NCBI GenBank assembly: GCA_963752755.1
Contig: CAVVZJ010000003.1
Coordinates: 62,001-126,000 of the forward strand
Length of the DNA stretch: 64,000 bases
Source: CAVVZJ01 sp963752755
GTDB taxonomy: Bacteria; Planctomycetota; Planctomycetia; Isosphaerales; Isosphaeraceae
Reading direction: 5' to 3'
The notes under the pieces were generated by a model. The model searched no databases. It was not told the origin of the DNA and saw only the letters and a list, made by a program, of their open reading frames with translations. The translations under genes and the position numbers were made by a program. Each line of letters opens with the position of its first letter. Position 1 is the first letter of the stretch. Shown piece by piece: positions 53,793 to 63,629 of this stretch.

Positions 53793-55776
53793 GTGACGCT
53801 CGTTCCCTACCAGGAGTTCGCTGAGGCCCTACCCGAGCCGACGCTTATTGTGTCGGCGGATGGACGGGTGCTGTACGGCAATAACGCACTCATGCGGACT
53901 CTGGGAACGTCGCGTCCGCAACTGGTCGGCCACCAACTGCGTGAGATCGTCACGGACCCTGACGATCGGCTGGACGAATTTCTTCGACTGGCTGGCCGGA
54001 GCCGGAGCCTGATCCCCGGGAAGCTTACGTTCCGCAGCGAGGGCGACGTGCGAGGATGTCTGCCGGGTCGAGGGCGGCTTGTTACACCCAGCTGCCGACG
54101 GGGAGCCGGCCGTGATCCTGCTCCGACTCACGCCGCGGCAGAAGGCGGTGTCCCCCTTCCTCGCTCTCAATCAGAAGATTGCGGAGCTGTCGTCCGAGAT
54201 CGCCCGCCGGATACGTAGCGAGCGGGAATTGCACGAGCAGCGTGAGTGGCTTCGTGTCACGCTCCGCAGCCTCGGCGACGCCGTGATCGCCACCGACCCC
54301 CAGGGGCGGGTCACGATCCTCAATCCGGTGGCCGAGAGGCTCACCGGCTGGACCCAGCACGAGGCGCAGGGGCAGCCTTTGCATGAGGTCTTCCACATCA
54401 TCAACGAGCAGACGCGAGCGGTCGTCGAGAACCCGGTGGAGAAGGTGCTCCGTGAGGGGCAGGTCGTCGGCCTGGCGAACCATACCCTGCTGATTTCCCG
54501 CGACGGTCGCGAGCGACCGATCGACGATGCGGCGGCCCCGATTTCCGAGCACGGCGCCCCGCTTCGCGGGGTGGTCTTGATCTTCCGCGACGTGACCGAG
54601 CGCCGCCGTCTGGAGCGGGAGCTGGAGCGACGCGCCGAGTCCCTGGCCGAGGCCGATCGGCACAAGAACCAGTTCCTGGCGATGCTCTCCCACGAGCTGC
54701 GCAACCCGCTCTCGGCGATCTCCAACGAGATCGAATCCCTCCGCACCGCTTCGCTCACCGGCGAGGCCCTCGCCGAGTCGGCAAGCGTCATGGCGCGGCA
54801 GCTCCGCAACCTGAGGCGGATGGTGGACGACCTGCTCGACCTCTCGCGGATCAATCACGGCAGGTTCGCCCTGAAGAAGGAGCGGGTGGCCCTCTCGGAG
54901 TCGTTGCGCCAGGCGCTCCGCGTCATCACCCCGACCGCCCAGTCGCGACGGCTGGCGCTGACGGTCGGCCTGCCGGAAACCGAGATCCATGTGGAAGCCG
55001 ATCCGACCCGCCTGGAGCAGATCGTCTGGAATCTCCTGAGCAACGCCGTGAAGTACACGCCCGAAGGGGGCTCGATCGCGATCAATGTGTCCCGCGAAGC
55101 GAACGAGGCGGTACTCCGTGTCCGTGACAACGGCATCGGCATCGCCCCGGAACTCCTGCCCCTGGTCTTCAATCTCTTCACCCAGGCCGACGACTCCCTG
55201 GCGCGGACGCAGGGCGGTCTCGGCATCGGCTTGGCCCTGGTGCGCTCGCTCGTCGAGATGCACGGCGGCCGGGTGATGGCCTCCAGCGAAGGGCCGGGTC
55301 GGGGGAGCGAATTCGTGGTGATCCTTCCCGCCTTGACGTTGCCCGAGACGGCGCTGGTCGAGATGGTGCGGACCGATCCCATCCCGGTCCTGTCGCGGAA
55401 GGTGCTCGTCGTGGACGATATCGAGGACTCCGCCCACAGCCTCGCCCGCCTACTCGGCCGGATGCGTCATCGGGTGGAGGTGGCCCATACCGGCGCCGAG
55501 GGAATCGCGAAGGTCCGCGAGTTCCGGCCCGAAGTGCTCCTGCTCGATCTCGGTCTGCCCGACCTCGACGGCTGCCAGGTCGCCGACTACCTGCGGAGCG
55601 TCGAGCCCGAGATCCGGCCGCGGCTGGTCGTCGCCGTGACCGGCTACGGCAGCGCCGAGGACCTGGCCCGGACTCGTGACGCCGGCTTCGACTTCCACCT
55701 GGTCAAGCCGGTCGATCCCGCCCGGCTTCGCGAACTCCTGACGCGGGGCTCCCGAGCGGAACCGGAATCGGCCTGA
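53793..55776 (+). CDS. Hybrid PAS-PAS-histidine kinase-receiver protein, one frameshift
   Basis: GTG 53793. The first PAS domain is PEPTLIVSADGRVLYGNNAL to about residue 85. After a +1 shift at about 54040-54055 the protein continues with a coiled linker (EIARRIRSERELHEQREWLR) and a second PAS domain (DAVIATDPQGRVTILNPVAE, WTQHEAQGQPLHEVFHI). The HisKA box AMLSHELRNPLSAI follows, then the ATPase N-box NLLSNAVKYTPEGG, DNGIGIAPELLPL and GGLGIGLALVRSL. A C-terminal receiver carries VVDDIED, LLLDLGLPDLDG (phospho-Asp), VAVTGYG and LVKPVD. About 660 residues, cytoplasmic. With its own receiver it may pass phosphate to an unlinked phosphotransfer protein or use MOD1 as partner. Confidence 0.85.
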
Positions 55777-55795
55777 TCGAGGCTCAGGAGTCTCG

Positions 55796-58283
55796 TCACT
55801 GCTTGTGCGGCGGCTCCAGGTTCACGACCTGCCGGCGTTCGCGGCGGGCGACGGTGGCGGGACGGCCTCCGAAGAGGTGGGGGACCACGTCGTCGAGCGT
55901 CTCGACGACGTGGAAGGTCACATCCGTCTTGACCTCGCGCGGCAGCTCGACGAGGTCCTTCTCGTTGTGGTGCGGGATCAGGACTGTGCGGATGCCCGCT
56001 CGCCGCGCCGCCAGAATCTTCTCGCGGACGCCGCCCACGGGCAAGACGCGGCCGGTGAGCGTGACCTCGCCGGTCATCGCCAGATCCGGGCGGATCGGCT
56101 CGCGCCGGAAGAGACTCATCAGGGCCGCCGCGATCGCGACGCCCGCCGAGGGGCCGTCCTTCGGCACCGCGCCGGCCGGGACGTGAATGTGGACGTCCGT
56201 CTTGCTCACGCGCGACGGCGTCGAGTCCGAGTGGCTTGGCGCGGGTCCGGAGGAAGCTCAGAGCCGCCTGGGCGCTCTCGCGCATCGACTCGCCGAGCAG
56301 GCCGGTGAGGGTCAACGAGCCCTTGCCGGGCACGCCGGTCGCCTCGATGAACAGGATCTCGCCACCGGTGGGCGTCCAGGCCAGGCCGGTGGCGACGCCC
56401 GGCGAGCCGGTCCGGTCGGCGACCTCGCGGTAGAACTTGGCGGGGCCGAGGTACTTCGGCACGTCGGCAGCACCGACCCGCGTCGCCTTTCGCGAGCCCT
56501 CGGCGAACCGGCGGGCGATCTTGCGGCAGATCGAGGCGATCTCGCGTTCGAGGTTGCGCAGGCCGGCCTCGCGGGTGTAATCGGCGATCACCCGTCGGAT
56601 CGCGTCGTCCTGGATCGTGACGTTCCGGCTGGCCAGGCCGTGGGCTTCGAGTTGCTTGGGGATGATGTATTTCTGGGAGATCTGGATCTTTTCCTCCTCG
56701 CTGTAGCCCGGTAATTCGAGCACTTCCATGCGGTCGAGCAAGGGCGGCGGGATCGTCTCCAGCATGTTGGCCGTGGCGATGAACATGACCCGGGAGAGGT
56801 CGAAGTCCAGGTCGAGGTAGTGGTCGCGGAAGGTGCGCGTTCTGCTCGGGGTCGAGCACTTCGAGCAGGGCGGCGGCGGGATCGCCCCGGAAGTCGGCGC
56901 CGAGCTTGTCCACCTCGTCGAGCATGAAGACCGGGTTGTTCGTGCCGGCCTTGCGGATGCCCTGGATGACGCGACCGGGCATGGCGGCGACGTAGGTCCG
57001 TCGATGGCCGCGGATCTCGGCCTCGTCGTGGACGCCGCCCAGGCTCATCGCGGACGAACTCGCGGCCCAACGCATGGGCGATACTCCGTCCGAGGCTGGT
57101 CTTGCCGGTTCCGGGCGGGCCGACGAAGCAGAGGATCGGCCCCTTCATGTCCTTCTTCAGCTTGCGGACAGCCAGGTATTCGAGAATGCGTTCCTTGATC
57201 TTTTCGAGGTCGTAGTGGTCGGCGTCGAGGACCTTCCTGGCCCGTCTGAGATCGAGGCGGTCGGTACTCGATTTCGACCAGGGCAGGGAGGCCATCCAGT
57301 CGAGATAGGTGCGGACGATCGAGTACTCGGCCGAGCTGGGGTGCATGCCGGCGAGTCGCTCCAGCTCGCGGCGGCCTTCGTGGAGGACCTCCTCGGTCGG
57401 CTTGGCGTCCTCGATCCGCTTCCAGAGTTCCTCCAGCTCGGGGTTCTCGCCCTCGGCCTCGCCCAGCTCGGCCTGGATCGCCTTGAGCTGCTCGCGGAGG
57501 AAATGCTCGCGCTGGGCTCGCGAAAGCTCGTTGCCGACCTGGGCCTGGATCTTGCCCGCCAGCTCCATCACGGCCAGTTGCCGGGCGAGCAAGGGGCCGA
57601 GCATCTCCAGGCGGGCCTTCACGTCCAGCTCGGCGAGGGCCTGCTGCTTCTCGTCGATCGGGAACGGAAGGCTGGAGAGCAGCAGGTCGGCCAGGGCGCC
57701 GGGCTCGCGCGTGTTCATCACGGCGACCTGAAGCTCCTCGGGCAACTGGCCGTTGCTCTGCTCGACCATCCGGTCGAACAGGCTGTTGATGTGGTGCATC
57801 AGGGCGTCGATCTCGACGCCCTGTTCCTCGGCCTCCTCCAGCGGCACCACCCGTCCGACGAGGAACGGCTCGGTCTGGGCCAGCTCGATCAGCCGAGCGC
57901 GGTAGAGCCCCTGGACGACGACGCGCGTCGAGCCGTCGGGGAACTTGAGCATCTTCAGGACGGTGCCGACGCAGAGGACATCATGCAGGTCGCCCTCTGC
58001 GGGCTCGTCCGTCTCGGGCCGGACCTGGGTGATCAGGCCGAGCGGGCCGCCGACGCCGACCTCGTCGAGCAGCCGGATCCCCGCCGGCCGGCCGACGATC
58101 AGCGGGCACGACCGTCTGCGGAAAGACCACCTCGGCCCGCAACGGCAGCAGCGGCATCAGCTCGCCGCTCGGCCGGCTCGCGCCTGGCCGTCCGCGACCG
58201 GGCTGCTCGCCCCTGACTCTTGCCGCCGCGACGCATCCGGCCGGCTCCGAGACCGGCCGGTTCTTCGATCTCGCTTTTGCCAT
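55796..58283 (-). CDS. lon: ATP-dependent protease Lon, four frameshifts
   Basis: About 827 residues after correction. The N-terminal LON domain begins near LMPLLPLRAEVVFPQTVV and continues GSTRVVVQGLYRARLIEL, with the coiled linker NELSRAQREHFLREQLKAI. The AAA domain has Walker A CFVGPPGTGKTSLGRSI, Walker B VFMLDEVDKLGADF and ATANMLETIPPPLLDRMEVL. The protease domain has the catalytic Ser in VPKDGPSAGVAIAAALMS and Lys in VGGVREKILAARRAG. Four +1 insertions interrupt the frame, at about 58104, 57049, 56835 and 56216. Removing each one joins the frames exactly without loss. It degrades misfolded and regulatory proteins. The intact active sites and clean joins mean the true gene is almost surely functional. 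Confidence 0.9.
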
Positions 58284-58420
58284 GGAGAATCTATCTGTCG
58301 ATTGTTCGATGTGTTCGGGTCAACGCACCCGACCGGCCGTCCTGGCCCGCTGTCGGCGCGTTCGGAGTAGTGAATTGTGGCGCATCCGGCGGCCGAAAGA
58401 AAGGGGCCGCCGTCGCGGCC

Positions 58421-58760
58421 TCAGCGCAGGAGATCGAACAGGAAGTTGCGCGCCTGCTGCCTGGCCGCCGGGTCGATCGGGCCGGCGAATCGGAGCCGGA
58501 GCGAGCGTCCCGAGCCCCAGGAACCCCGGATCACCACCGGTCCAGACGGCCGGAGGTCGCGCTCGAAGAACTCCCGGATCACGCCCACCTTGGACGCGGG
58601 CACCGCGCCGCGAACCTGGGCCGGCGACACCCGGCCGACAGGCGATCTCGAAGTCCCCGGGAGCGAGACGGATCGTCAGTCGGCCCACCCAGCCCCGCAG
58701 CCGATCCGTGAGCCGCAGGGGATGGGATTCCTCCGGACCCGGGCCGGACCCGCCGCTCAT
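58421..58760 (-). CDS. Small conserved hypothetical protein, one frameshift
   Basis: ATG 58760 overlaps the stop of the M50 protease gene (ATGA), indicating translational coupling. The first part reads PEESHPLRLTDRLRGWVGRL TIRLAPGDFE in two pieces, and after one shift near 58640 it continues VSPAQVRGAVPASKVGVIRE, FFERDLRPSGPVVIRGSWGS and GPIDPAARQQARNFLFDLLR. About 112 residues, basic with no known domain. The conserved-looking PxGxVxIRG core and its coupling suggest a partner of the membrane protease. Confidence 0.6.
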
Positions 58761-59578
58761 CGCCTCCACCAGTCGGCCTCGTCGTCGTAGCCGTGATCGA
58801 GGTAGCGCTGGTGGTGAATCTGGAGCATCTGGTAATTCATCAGGGCGAACCACGCGAAGAAGAGGACGGTCAGGTAACCACCCTCACCCTCCTGCCCCTT
58901 GATCTGGCTCAGCACGTAGAAGGCCAGCAGGCCGGCGCAGGCCATGCCGATGATGTGCGTCCAGCGGGCCCCGTGGCGGCGGTTGGCCTTGGTCAAGACC
59001 ACGTGGGTCATCTGGCCGCCGTCGAGCGGCCAGACGGGGAGCAGGTTCAGCAGCGGCCAGAGCCAGTTGATCATGAAGAGATACTGGTAGATCTGCCCAC
59101 GCGGCGAGTCGCCCACGATCCCGGAGCGGAGCAGGTCAGTCATGCCGACCATGTCGTTCGACTCGATCCCGAGATACCACTGACCCAGGAGCAGATTGGC
59201 CCGCCAGGTGACTCCCAGCAAGCGCACCGCCGCTGAGCATGATCAGGATCAGGAAGAGGAACTGGATGCCCGGCCCGGCGATCGAGGATCAGGAATCGCT
59301 GGAGCGGGGTCTGCCGCTCGGCTTCCGAGGCGCACAGGCCGCCCAGGGCGAACAGGGCGATCTCGGGCCGGTAGCCAAACGCCTTCGCCGACAGCCCGTG
59401 CCCGAACTCGTGCACCAGGATCGAGAGGAAGCGCGCACGGGATGAACAGGATCGCCTCCCGCGGCTCGTGCGGCCCGACCATCACCATGCCCAACCAGAA
59501 CCAGGGCGAGACGCGCACAGGAATGCCCAGCAGGCGGAAATTGATGTCGTAAGGCGTCGGGTTGGGCATACCCAGCAT
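58757..59578 (-). CDS. M50 site-2-protease-family membrane metalloprotease, about three frameshifts
   Basis: Starts MLGMPNPTPYDINFRLLGIP at 59578, followed by a membrane segment (VSPWFWLGMVMVG). After a shift near 59437 comes the zinc site HEFGHGLSAKAFGYRPEIAL (HExxH), then a second shift near 59281. A third near 59226 leads to LMINWLWPLLNLLPVWPLDGGQ, whose DG supplies the third metal ligand. Membrane helices continue (IIGMACAGLLAFYVLSQI, GGYLTVLFFAWFALMNYQML). The family cuts transmembrane substrates such as anti-sigma factors. It is coupled to the next gene. Confidence 0.8.
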
Positions 59579-59751
59579 GCGCGGACTCCACAAGGCGAGG
59601 CGATTCGGGCGGTCAGGACTTCGGGCCGTTCCCCGCCGATCTTAGCAAATCGGACGTCACCCCGGCTACGATCCCGCGAGGACGACTTGCCAACCTCGCC
59701 CGCTTGATCCATGCTGGAACGCGACCGGATTGGCTCGGGAGAACGGACGCA

Positions 59752-60605
59752 ATGAAGTTTACAAAGATGCACGGCCTGGGCAACGACTACGTCTATGTCA
59801 ACCTCTTCGACCAGCCCGCGCCGGCCGACCCGTCGGCCCTGGCGACCGCGGATCAGCGACCGGCACTTTGGCGTCGGCTCCGACGGCCTGATCCTGATCG
59901 GCCCCTCCGAACGGGCCGACGCCCGGATGCGGATGTTCAACGCCGACGGCTCCGAGGCCGAGATGTGCGGCAACGGCGTGCGCTGCGTGGCCAAGTACAT
60001 CCACGACCACGGCATCGCCCCCCGACCCCGCGTCACGGTCGAGACCGGCCGTGGCGTCCTGACGCTCGACCTGGAAGTCGCCGACGGCCGGGCCCGCCGG
60101 GTCCGCGTCGCGATGGGCGGCCCGATCCTCCGTGCCGCCGAGATTCCGACCACCTTGCCCGGCGACCCGCCGGTGGACGTGCCCGTCGAGGTCGGGGGCT
60201 TGCACCTCGCGCTGACGGCCGTCTCGATGGGCAACCCGCACGTCGTCGCCTACGTCGAGGACGTCGCCAGTTTCCCGGTCGAGTCGCTCGGCCCGGTCCT
60301 GGAGCGGCACCCGACCTTCCCGAAGCGCGTCAACGTCCACTTCGTCGAGGTCCTCGGCCCCTCCGAGGTCCGCATGCGGCACCTGGGAACGCGGCTCGGG
60401 CATCACCCTCGCCTGCGGCACCGGCGCCTGCGCCGTCTGCGTTGCTGGCGTGCTCACTGGCCGGACCGCCCGCCAACTGCTGGCCCACCTCCCCGGCGGC
60501 GATCTCGAACTCGAATGGCCCGACGACTGCTCCGACGTCTTCATGACCGGCCCGGCCACGGAGGTCTTCACCGGCGAGTGGACCGGGGAGAGCTGGAGGG
60601 CGTAA
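59752..60605 (+). CDS. dapF: Diaminopimelate epimerase, two frameshifts
   Basis: About 284 residues after correction. Interconverts LL- and meso-diaminopimelate for lysine and peptidoglycan. Motifs are MKFTKMHGLGNDYVYVN, ISDRHFGVGSDGLILIGPSE, FNADGSEAEMCGNGVRC (first catalytic Cys), VSMGNPHVVAYVEDV and GITLACGTGACAVCVAGV (second Cys). A surplus G at about 59850 and a surplus C at about 60380 split the frame. Without them the sequence is collinear with the family to TAA 60603-60605. As an essential gene it should be intact in the cell. It is divergent from the M50 gene. Confidence 0.9.
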
Positions 60606-60614
60606 CAGGATCTT

Positions 60615-61424
60615 TTAGTTTTCCTCAGCGATCTCTCGCTGGATCGCCTTCATGTCCGGGATCGTCTCTTCGACCATCTCACGGAACAACTTCCAGCAGT
60701 CGTTCTCCACGGCGAATGCTTCGGCGATACGTTGAATGTCCGATCCTGCCAAGTGGAACGATTCAGGAGAATAACAATCACTCCTGTCACCCCAAATGTT
60801 GAGAAGATCCGCCATCATCTCCAGTGGTGTCCCAGGAGCATTGCCAGCAACCAGTTCTTGTAGAGCCCGCCAGCATCCACGATCCGGGTTTGCCGCTAAG
60901 GCACTTGCAAGAGAGGTCAGGAAGTCTTGGGAGATTTTGAGGTCAGTGTGACGACTGAGGATCCCCGCGGCTCGAACAGGTGTCATCTCAAACGCCTCAG
61001 GGAAGAAGATCGCAGGGCTCACGCGGAAGACCTTCGAAAGTGTCGCAATGTGACGACGGCTCAGCTTCCGCTTTCCCGCGAGGATTTCCGAGATCGTTGA
61101 CTCCGCAATCCCACTCCGTTGGGTCAATTCCGATTGAGACATGCCGTTCGATTCGAGAAGGAATCGAACCATGTCCGGGTCGGGAACCGCTGCGATTGGA
61201 TCATGCTCGGACTCGTACTTATGAACCAGATCTCCCAGCACGTCCAAATAGTCTTCTTCTCCCAAGTCGAGATCATCTCGATCAATCAATGAGTCGATGA
61301 CCGCAATAGCGCGATCCAACTCAGTGTCGGTGCGAATCGGACGAAGTGGAAATGTCCGAATCAAGTTGAGGTAGCGCTCTTCTACGCCATGCTCGTCTGC
61401 CTTCGAAGACCGCCTTGCCATCAT
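60615..61424 (-). CDS. higA: HigA-type antitoxin with extra C-terminal domain
   Basis: 269 residues, about twice a usual HigA. The N-terminal half (ERYLNLIRTFPLRPIRTDTE, LDVLGDLVHKYESEHDPIAA, residues ~17-85) and an XRE helix-turn-helix (SNGMSQSELTQRSGIAESTI SEILAGKRKL split at residues 95-125) match HigA antitoxins. From about residue 155 an extra ~110-residue acidic helical region follows (DFLTSLASALAANPDRGCWR, LLNIWGDRSDCYSPESFHLA, CWKLFREMVEETIPDMKAIQ). The gene is 13 bases behind higB in the same transcript. The base composition is visibly less GC-rich than its neighbours, hinting at recent acquisition. It would neutralise HigB and repress the operon. Confidence 0.8.
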   Translation of the reverse strand: MMARRSSKADEHGVEERYLNLIRTFPLRPIRTDTELDRAIAVIDSLIDRDDLDLGEEDYLDVLGDLVHKYESEHDPIAAVPDPDMVRFLLESNGMSQSELTQRSGIAESTISEILAGKRKLSRRHIATLSKVFRVSPAIFFPEAFEMTPVRAAGILSRHTDLKISQDFLTSLASALAANPDRGCWRALQELVAGNAPGTPLEMMADLLNIWGDRSDCYSPESFHLAGSDIQRIAEAFAVENDCWKLFREMVEETIPDMKAIQREIAEEN

Positions 61425-61437
61425 TCAACCTTCTCTC

Positions 61438-61728
61438 TCAATCTCGCTTCCAGAGTCCTCTATCATATTCGGCATGAGACAGAACATGACGGACGTAGAC
61501 CTTGCCCCGGTTGTAGTGGATGACGCATACCAATCGATAGCAGTTTCCAAGGATATTGAAGACGGTGAACTTACCGACCTGATCTGCTTCCTTGATACTG
61601 GCCCGTACATCGTGGAATCGTCGCCACTCAGCATGCTCGGCGACCTCAATCCAAGCGCGAAGTGGTCCTTCCAACTCCGGATGCGTTGTCCAGTATTCAC
61701 GCAGCTTCTTCCTGGAGATCACATGCAT
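61438..61728 (-). CDS. higB: HigB-type toxin (mRNA interferase)
   Basis: 96 residues, standard length. The RelE-like HigB fold is visible as MHVISRKKLREYWTTHPELE, WRRFHDVRASIKEADQVGKF, TVFNILGNCYRLVCVIHYNR and VYVRHVLSHAEYDRGLWK. The conserved basic and His residues near the C-terminus (R in YVRHVLSHAEYD) are those used for ribosome-dependent mRNA cleavage. The toxin precedes the antitoxin, the typical higBA order. AT-richer than its surroundings. Confidence 0.9.
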   Translation of the reverse strand: MHVISRKKLREYWTTHPELEGPLRAWIEVAEHAEWRRFHDVRASIKEADQVGKFTVFNILGNCYRLVCVIHYNRGKVYVRHVLSHAEYDRGLWKRD

Positions 61729-61887
61729 CGATATCTCTGGGACAGATCAAAACCATTCTACTTCGCGTTTTGCGAAGATCAAGACCATTCTCTGGAGTCG
61801 GCTGGTAGAGGGAACACAGATTATCTAGGATGCTCGACTGCCTCCAGCACCTTACTTTGGGAGCATAGCCAAGGAGGGCTAACCCAG

Positions 61888-62553
61888 ATGAAGATCCGAC
61901 ATCCGCGCGCCATCCGGGCCGCGGGAGCATCGGGCGCCTGGACGGTCCGCCGGCTCGTCGGAACGCTTGACTTTCACTTCCGTTACGACGACCCCGATGC
62001 CAACCCCGCTGTCGCCCGCCGGCTGGGAACCCGTTACATCTACGCCTTCTTCCACGAGGTCATGCTCTTCCCGGCGTATTACTGGGCCTGGCCGGAGATG
62101 CAGATCCTGATCAGCGACCACCGCGACGGCGAACTCATCACGCAGATCGTCCGCCGGCTCGGCTTCGGGGTCGTCCGAGGCTCGACGACCCGGGGCGGAG
62201 CGCGGGCCCTGCGCGAGATGACGCACCGCGTCGATCGGGGACACCTCTGCGTCACGCCCGACGGCCCCAAGGGACCGCGACGGCACGTCCATCAGGGTCT
62301 CGCCTATCTGGCGAGCCGGACAGGACTTCCGATCGTCGGCGCGGGGATGGCCTTCGCCCGGCCCTGGCGGGCGAAGAGCTGGGACCGGTTCGCCGTGCCC
62401 CGGCCGTTCACCGCCGCGGCCTGCGTCACCCCGAGGCCCGTCGTCGTGCCGACGGACGCCGACCGGGACGTCATCGAGGATTGCCGACGCGAGGTCGAGC
62501 GTCGCATGAACCAGGCGATGGACGAGGCCGAGGCGTGGGTCGACCGCCTCTGA
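61888..62553 (+). CDS. Lysophospholipid acyltransferase family protein (DUF374)
   Basis: 221 residues from ATG 61888, with AAGGAGGG upstream. DUF374/LPLAT motifs are YIYAFFHEVMLFPAYYW (the H-x4-D position is FHEVML), ISDHRDGELITQIVRRLGFG, VVRGSTTRGGARALREM and CVTPDGPKGPRRHVHQGLAY. This fits a 1-acyl-glycerol-phosphate or lipid A-like acyltransferase. No signal peptide; peripheral membrane enzyme. The open frame upstream to 61474 overlaps higB and is not real. Confidence 0.87.
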   Translation: MKIRHPRAIRAAGASGAWTVRRLVGTLDFHFRYDDPDANPAVARRLGTRYIYAFFHEVMLFPAYYWAWPEMQILISDHRDGELITQIVRRLGFGVVRGSTTRGGARALREMTHRVDRGHLCVTPDGPKGPRRHVHQGLAYLASRTGLPIVGAGMAFARPWRAKSWDRFAVPRPFTAAACVTPRPVVVPTDADRDVIEDCRREVERRMNQAMDEAEAWVDRL

Positions 62554-63130
62554 ACAGCCCTCCAGAACACGCCGCCTCGTCGCCCATCGTTCCCCGCCAC
62601 CGCACCCTCGGTTCGTCACGACCCAGAAATGACCGGCGCCGACGTCCTCATCGCGTGCTATAGTTAGCTTTGGCTCTTTGGCAATCTGGCAGAGATCCGA
62701 ACGCGGACTCCCTGGTGAGGCAGAGCGACGTCCGAAGTGTCCCGAACGCCGAACGAACTTCAAGATAGGTAAAATTGGTTTTTAACTATTGAGTTTCCAA
62801 TGGTTTGCAGCCTGGCCTCTGTCGTGCCGGGAAGCGTCCCCCCGTCGTCCTCAAGCCGTCCGGCAGGCGTCCTGAGTGCGTCTTCGGCGCGTCGCTCGAG
62901 CGTTCCCACGGCATTCCAGCCCGCATGCAAAAGATAAAGAAAGCGATGAATGCCGACCGGGGGAAGAACGTCGAGACGGTCGGCAACTCCCGTTCCGGAT
63001 GACGCCTTGCGGTTCCGGGACGATCCCGAGCGGTCGCCGCTGGGCTGGTGGACCTCGACGATTTGCTCTTGTCCGGATCGTGGGTCTGGGGTAGCTTCAG
63101 GCCACACCTCAACATCGACGGCCGGGGACC
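62554..63130. other. Intergenic, nothing recognised
   Basis: About 575 bases. An AT-rich patch with TTTTTAACTATTGA lies near 62779-62792, and a short ATG frame (MQKIKKAMNADRGKNVETVG) near 62925, but I cannot support a gene. Confidence 0.35.
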
Positions 63131-63628
63131 GTGTCCGATCGCGGGACGGGCTGTCGTCGGGACGAAAGCAACCGGGTTCGAACGGGCGTGTCGCGAATCG
63201 CCGAGCCTCGGCTGGGACGGGCCGGTCGCCTGGTGGCAGCCGCGCTGGCGGTGGCCCTGGCAGCCTTGCTGGCGATCGTGGGCTGCCTCGAACCCGATCC
63301 GAGGGGCTTCGGCACCCACACTCAGCTCGGTCTGAGACCGTGCGCGTTCCGGCTCCGGACGGGTCGGCCCTGTCCCGCCTGCGGGATGACCACGGCGCTG
63401 GCCTGGGCGGTGCGGGGGCGGCTCGACCGGTCCTGGCAGGCCAACCCCGCCGGTTGCCTGCTCGGTCCGCTCGGGGCGTTGCTGATCCCCTGGCTGGTGT
63501 TCGCCACGGCGACCGGCCGGACCCTCGGCTCACGAACGCTGGACGGGCCGTTGATTGTCTTGGCGGTGGCCACCGTGGCCCTCGGCCTGGCGGCCTGGTC
63601 TCTGAAACTTTACCTGGGGAGGGTTTAG
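63131..63628 (+). CDS. DUF2752 membrane protein
   Basis: 165 residues from GTG 63131; a later GTG at 63188 is an alternative start with the conserved part intact. The DUF2752 signature is LGLRPCAFRLRTGRPCPACG then MTTALAWAVRGRLDRSWQAN (C-x-F, TGxPCPxCGMT), between three hydrophobic segments (VAAALAVALAALLAIVGCL, CLLGPLGALLIPWLVFATA, GPLIVLAVATVALGLAAWSL). The Cys-rich loop suggests a redox or metal role, but the function is unknown. It ends one base before the lipoprotein start, so the two are coupled. Confidence 0.85.
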   Translation: MSDRGTGCRRDESNRVRTGVSRIAEPRLGRAGRLVAAALAVALAALLAIVGCLEPDPRGFGTHTQLGLRPCAFRLRTGRPCPACGMTTALAWAVRGRLDRSWQANPAGCLLGPLGALLIPWLVFATATGRTLGSRTLDGPLIVLAVATVALGLAAWSLKLYLGRV

Positions 63629-63629
63629 G

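Noticed and set aside
55796..58283. Programmed ribosomal frameshifting in lon
   Set aside because: Four shifts at unrelated sequences without slippery heptamers, and the same pattern in many unrelated genes; error is far simpler.
61474..61887. Extended N-terminus of the DUF374 acyltransferase
   Set aside because: It would overlap higB on the other strand; the good ribosome-binding site and family start are at 61888.
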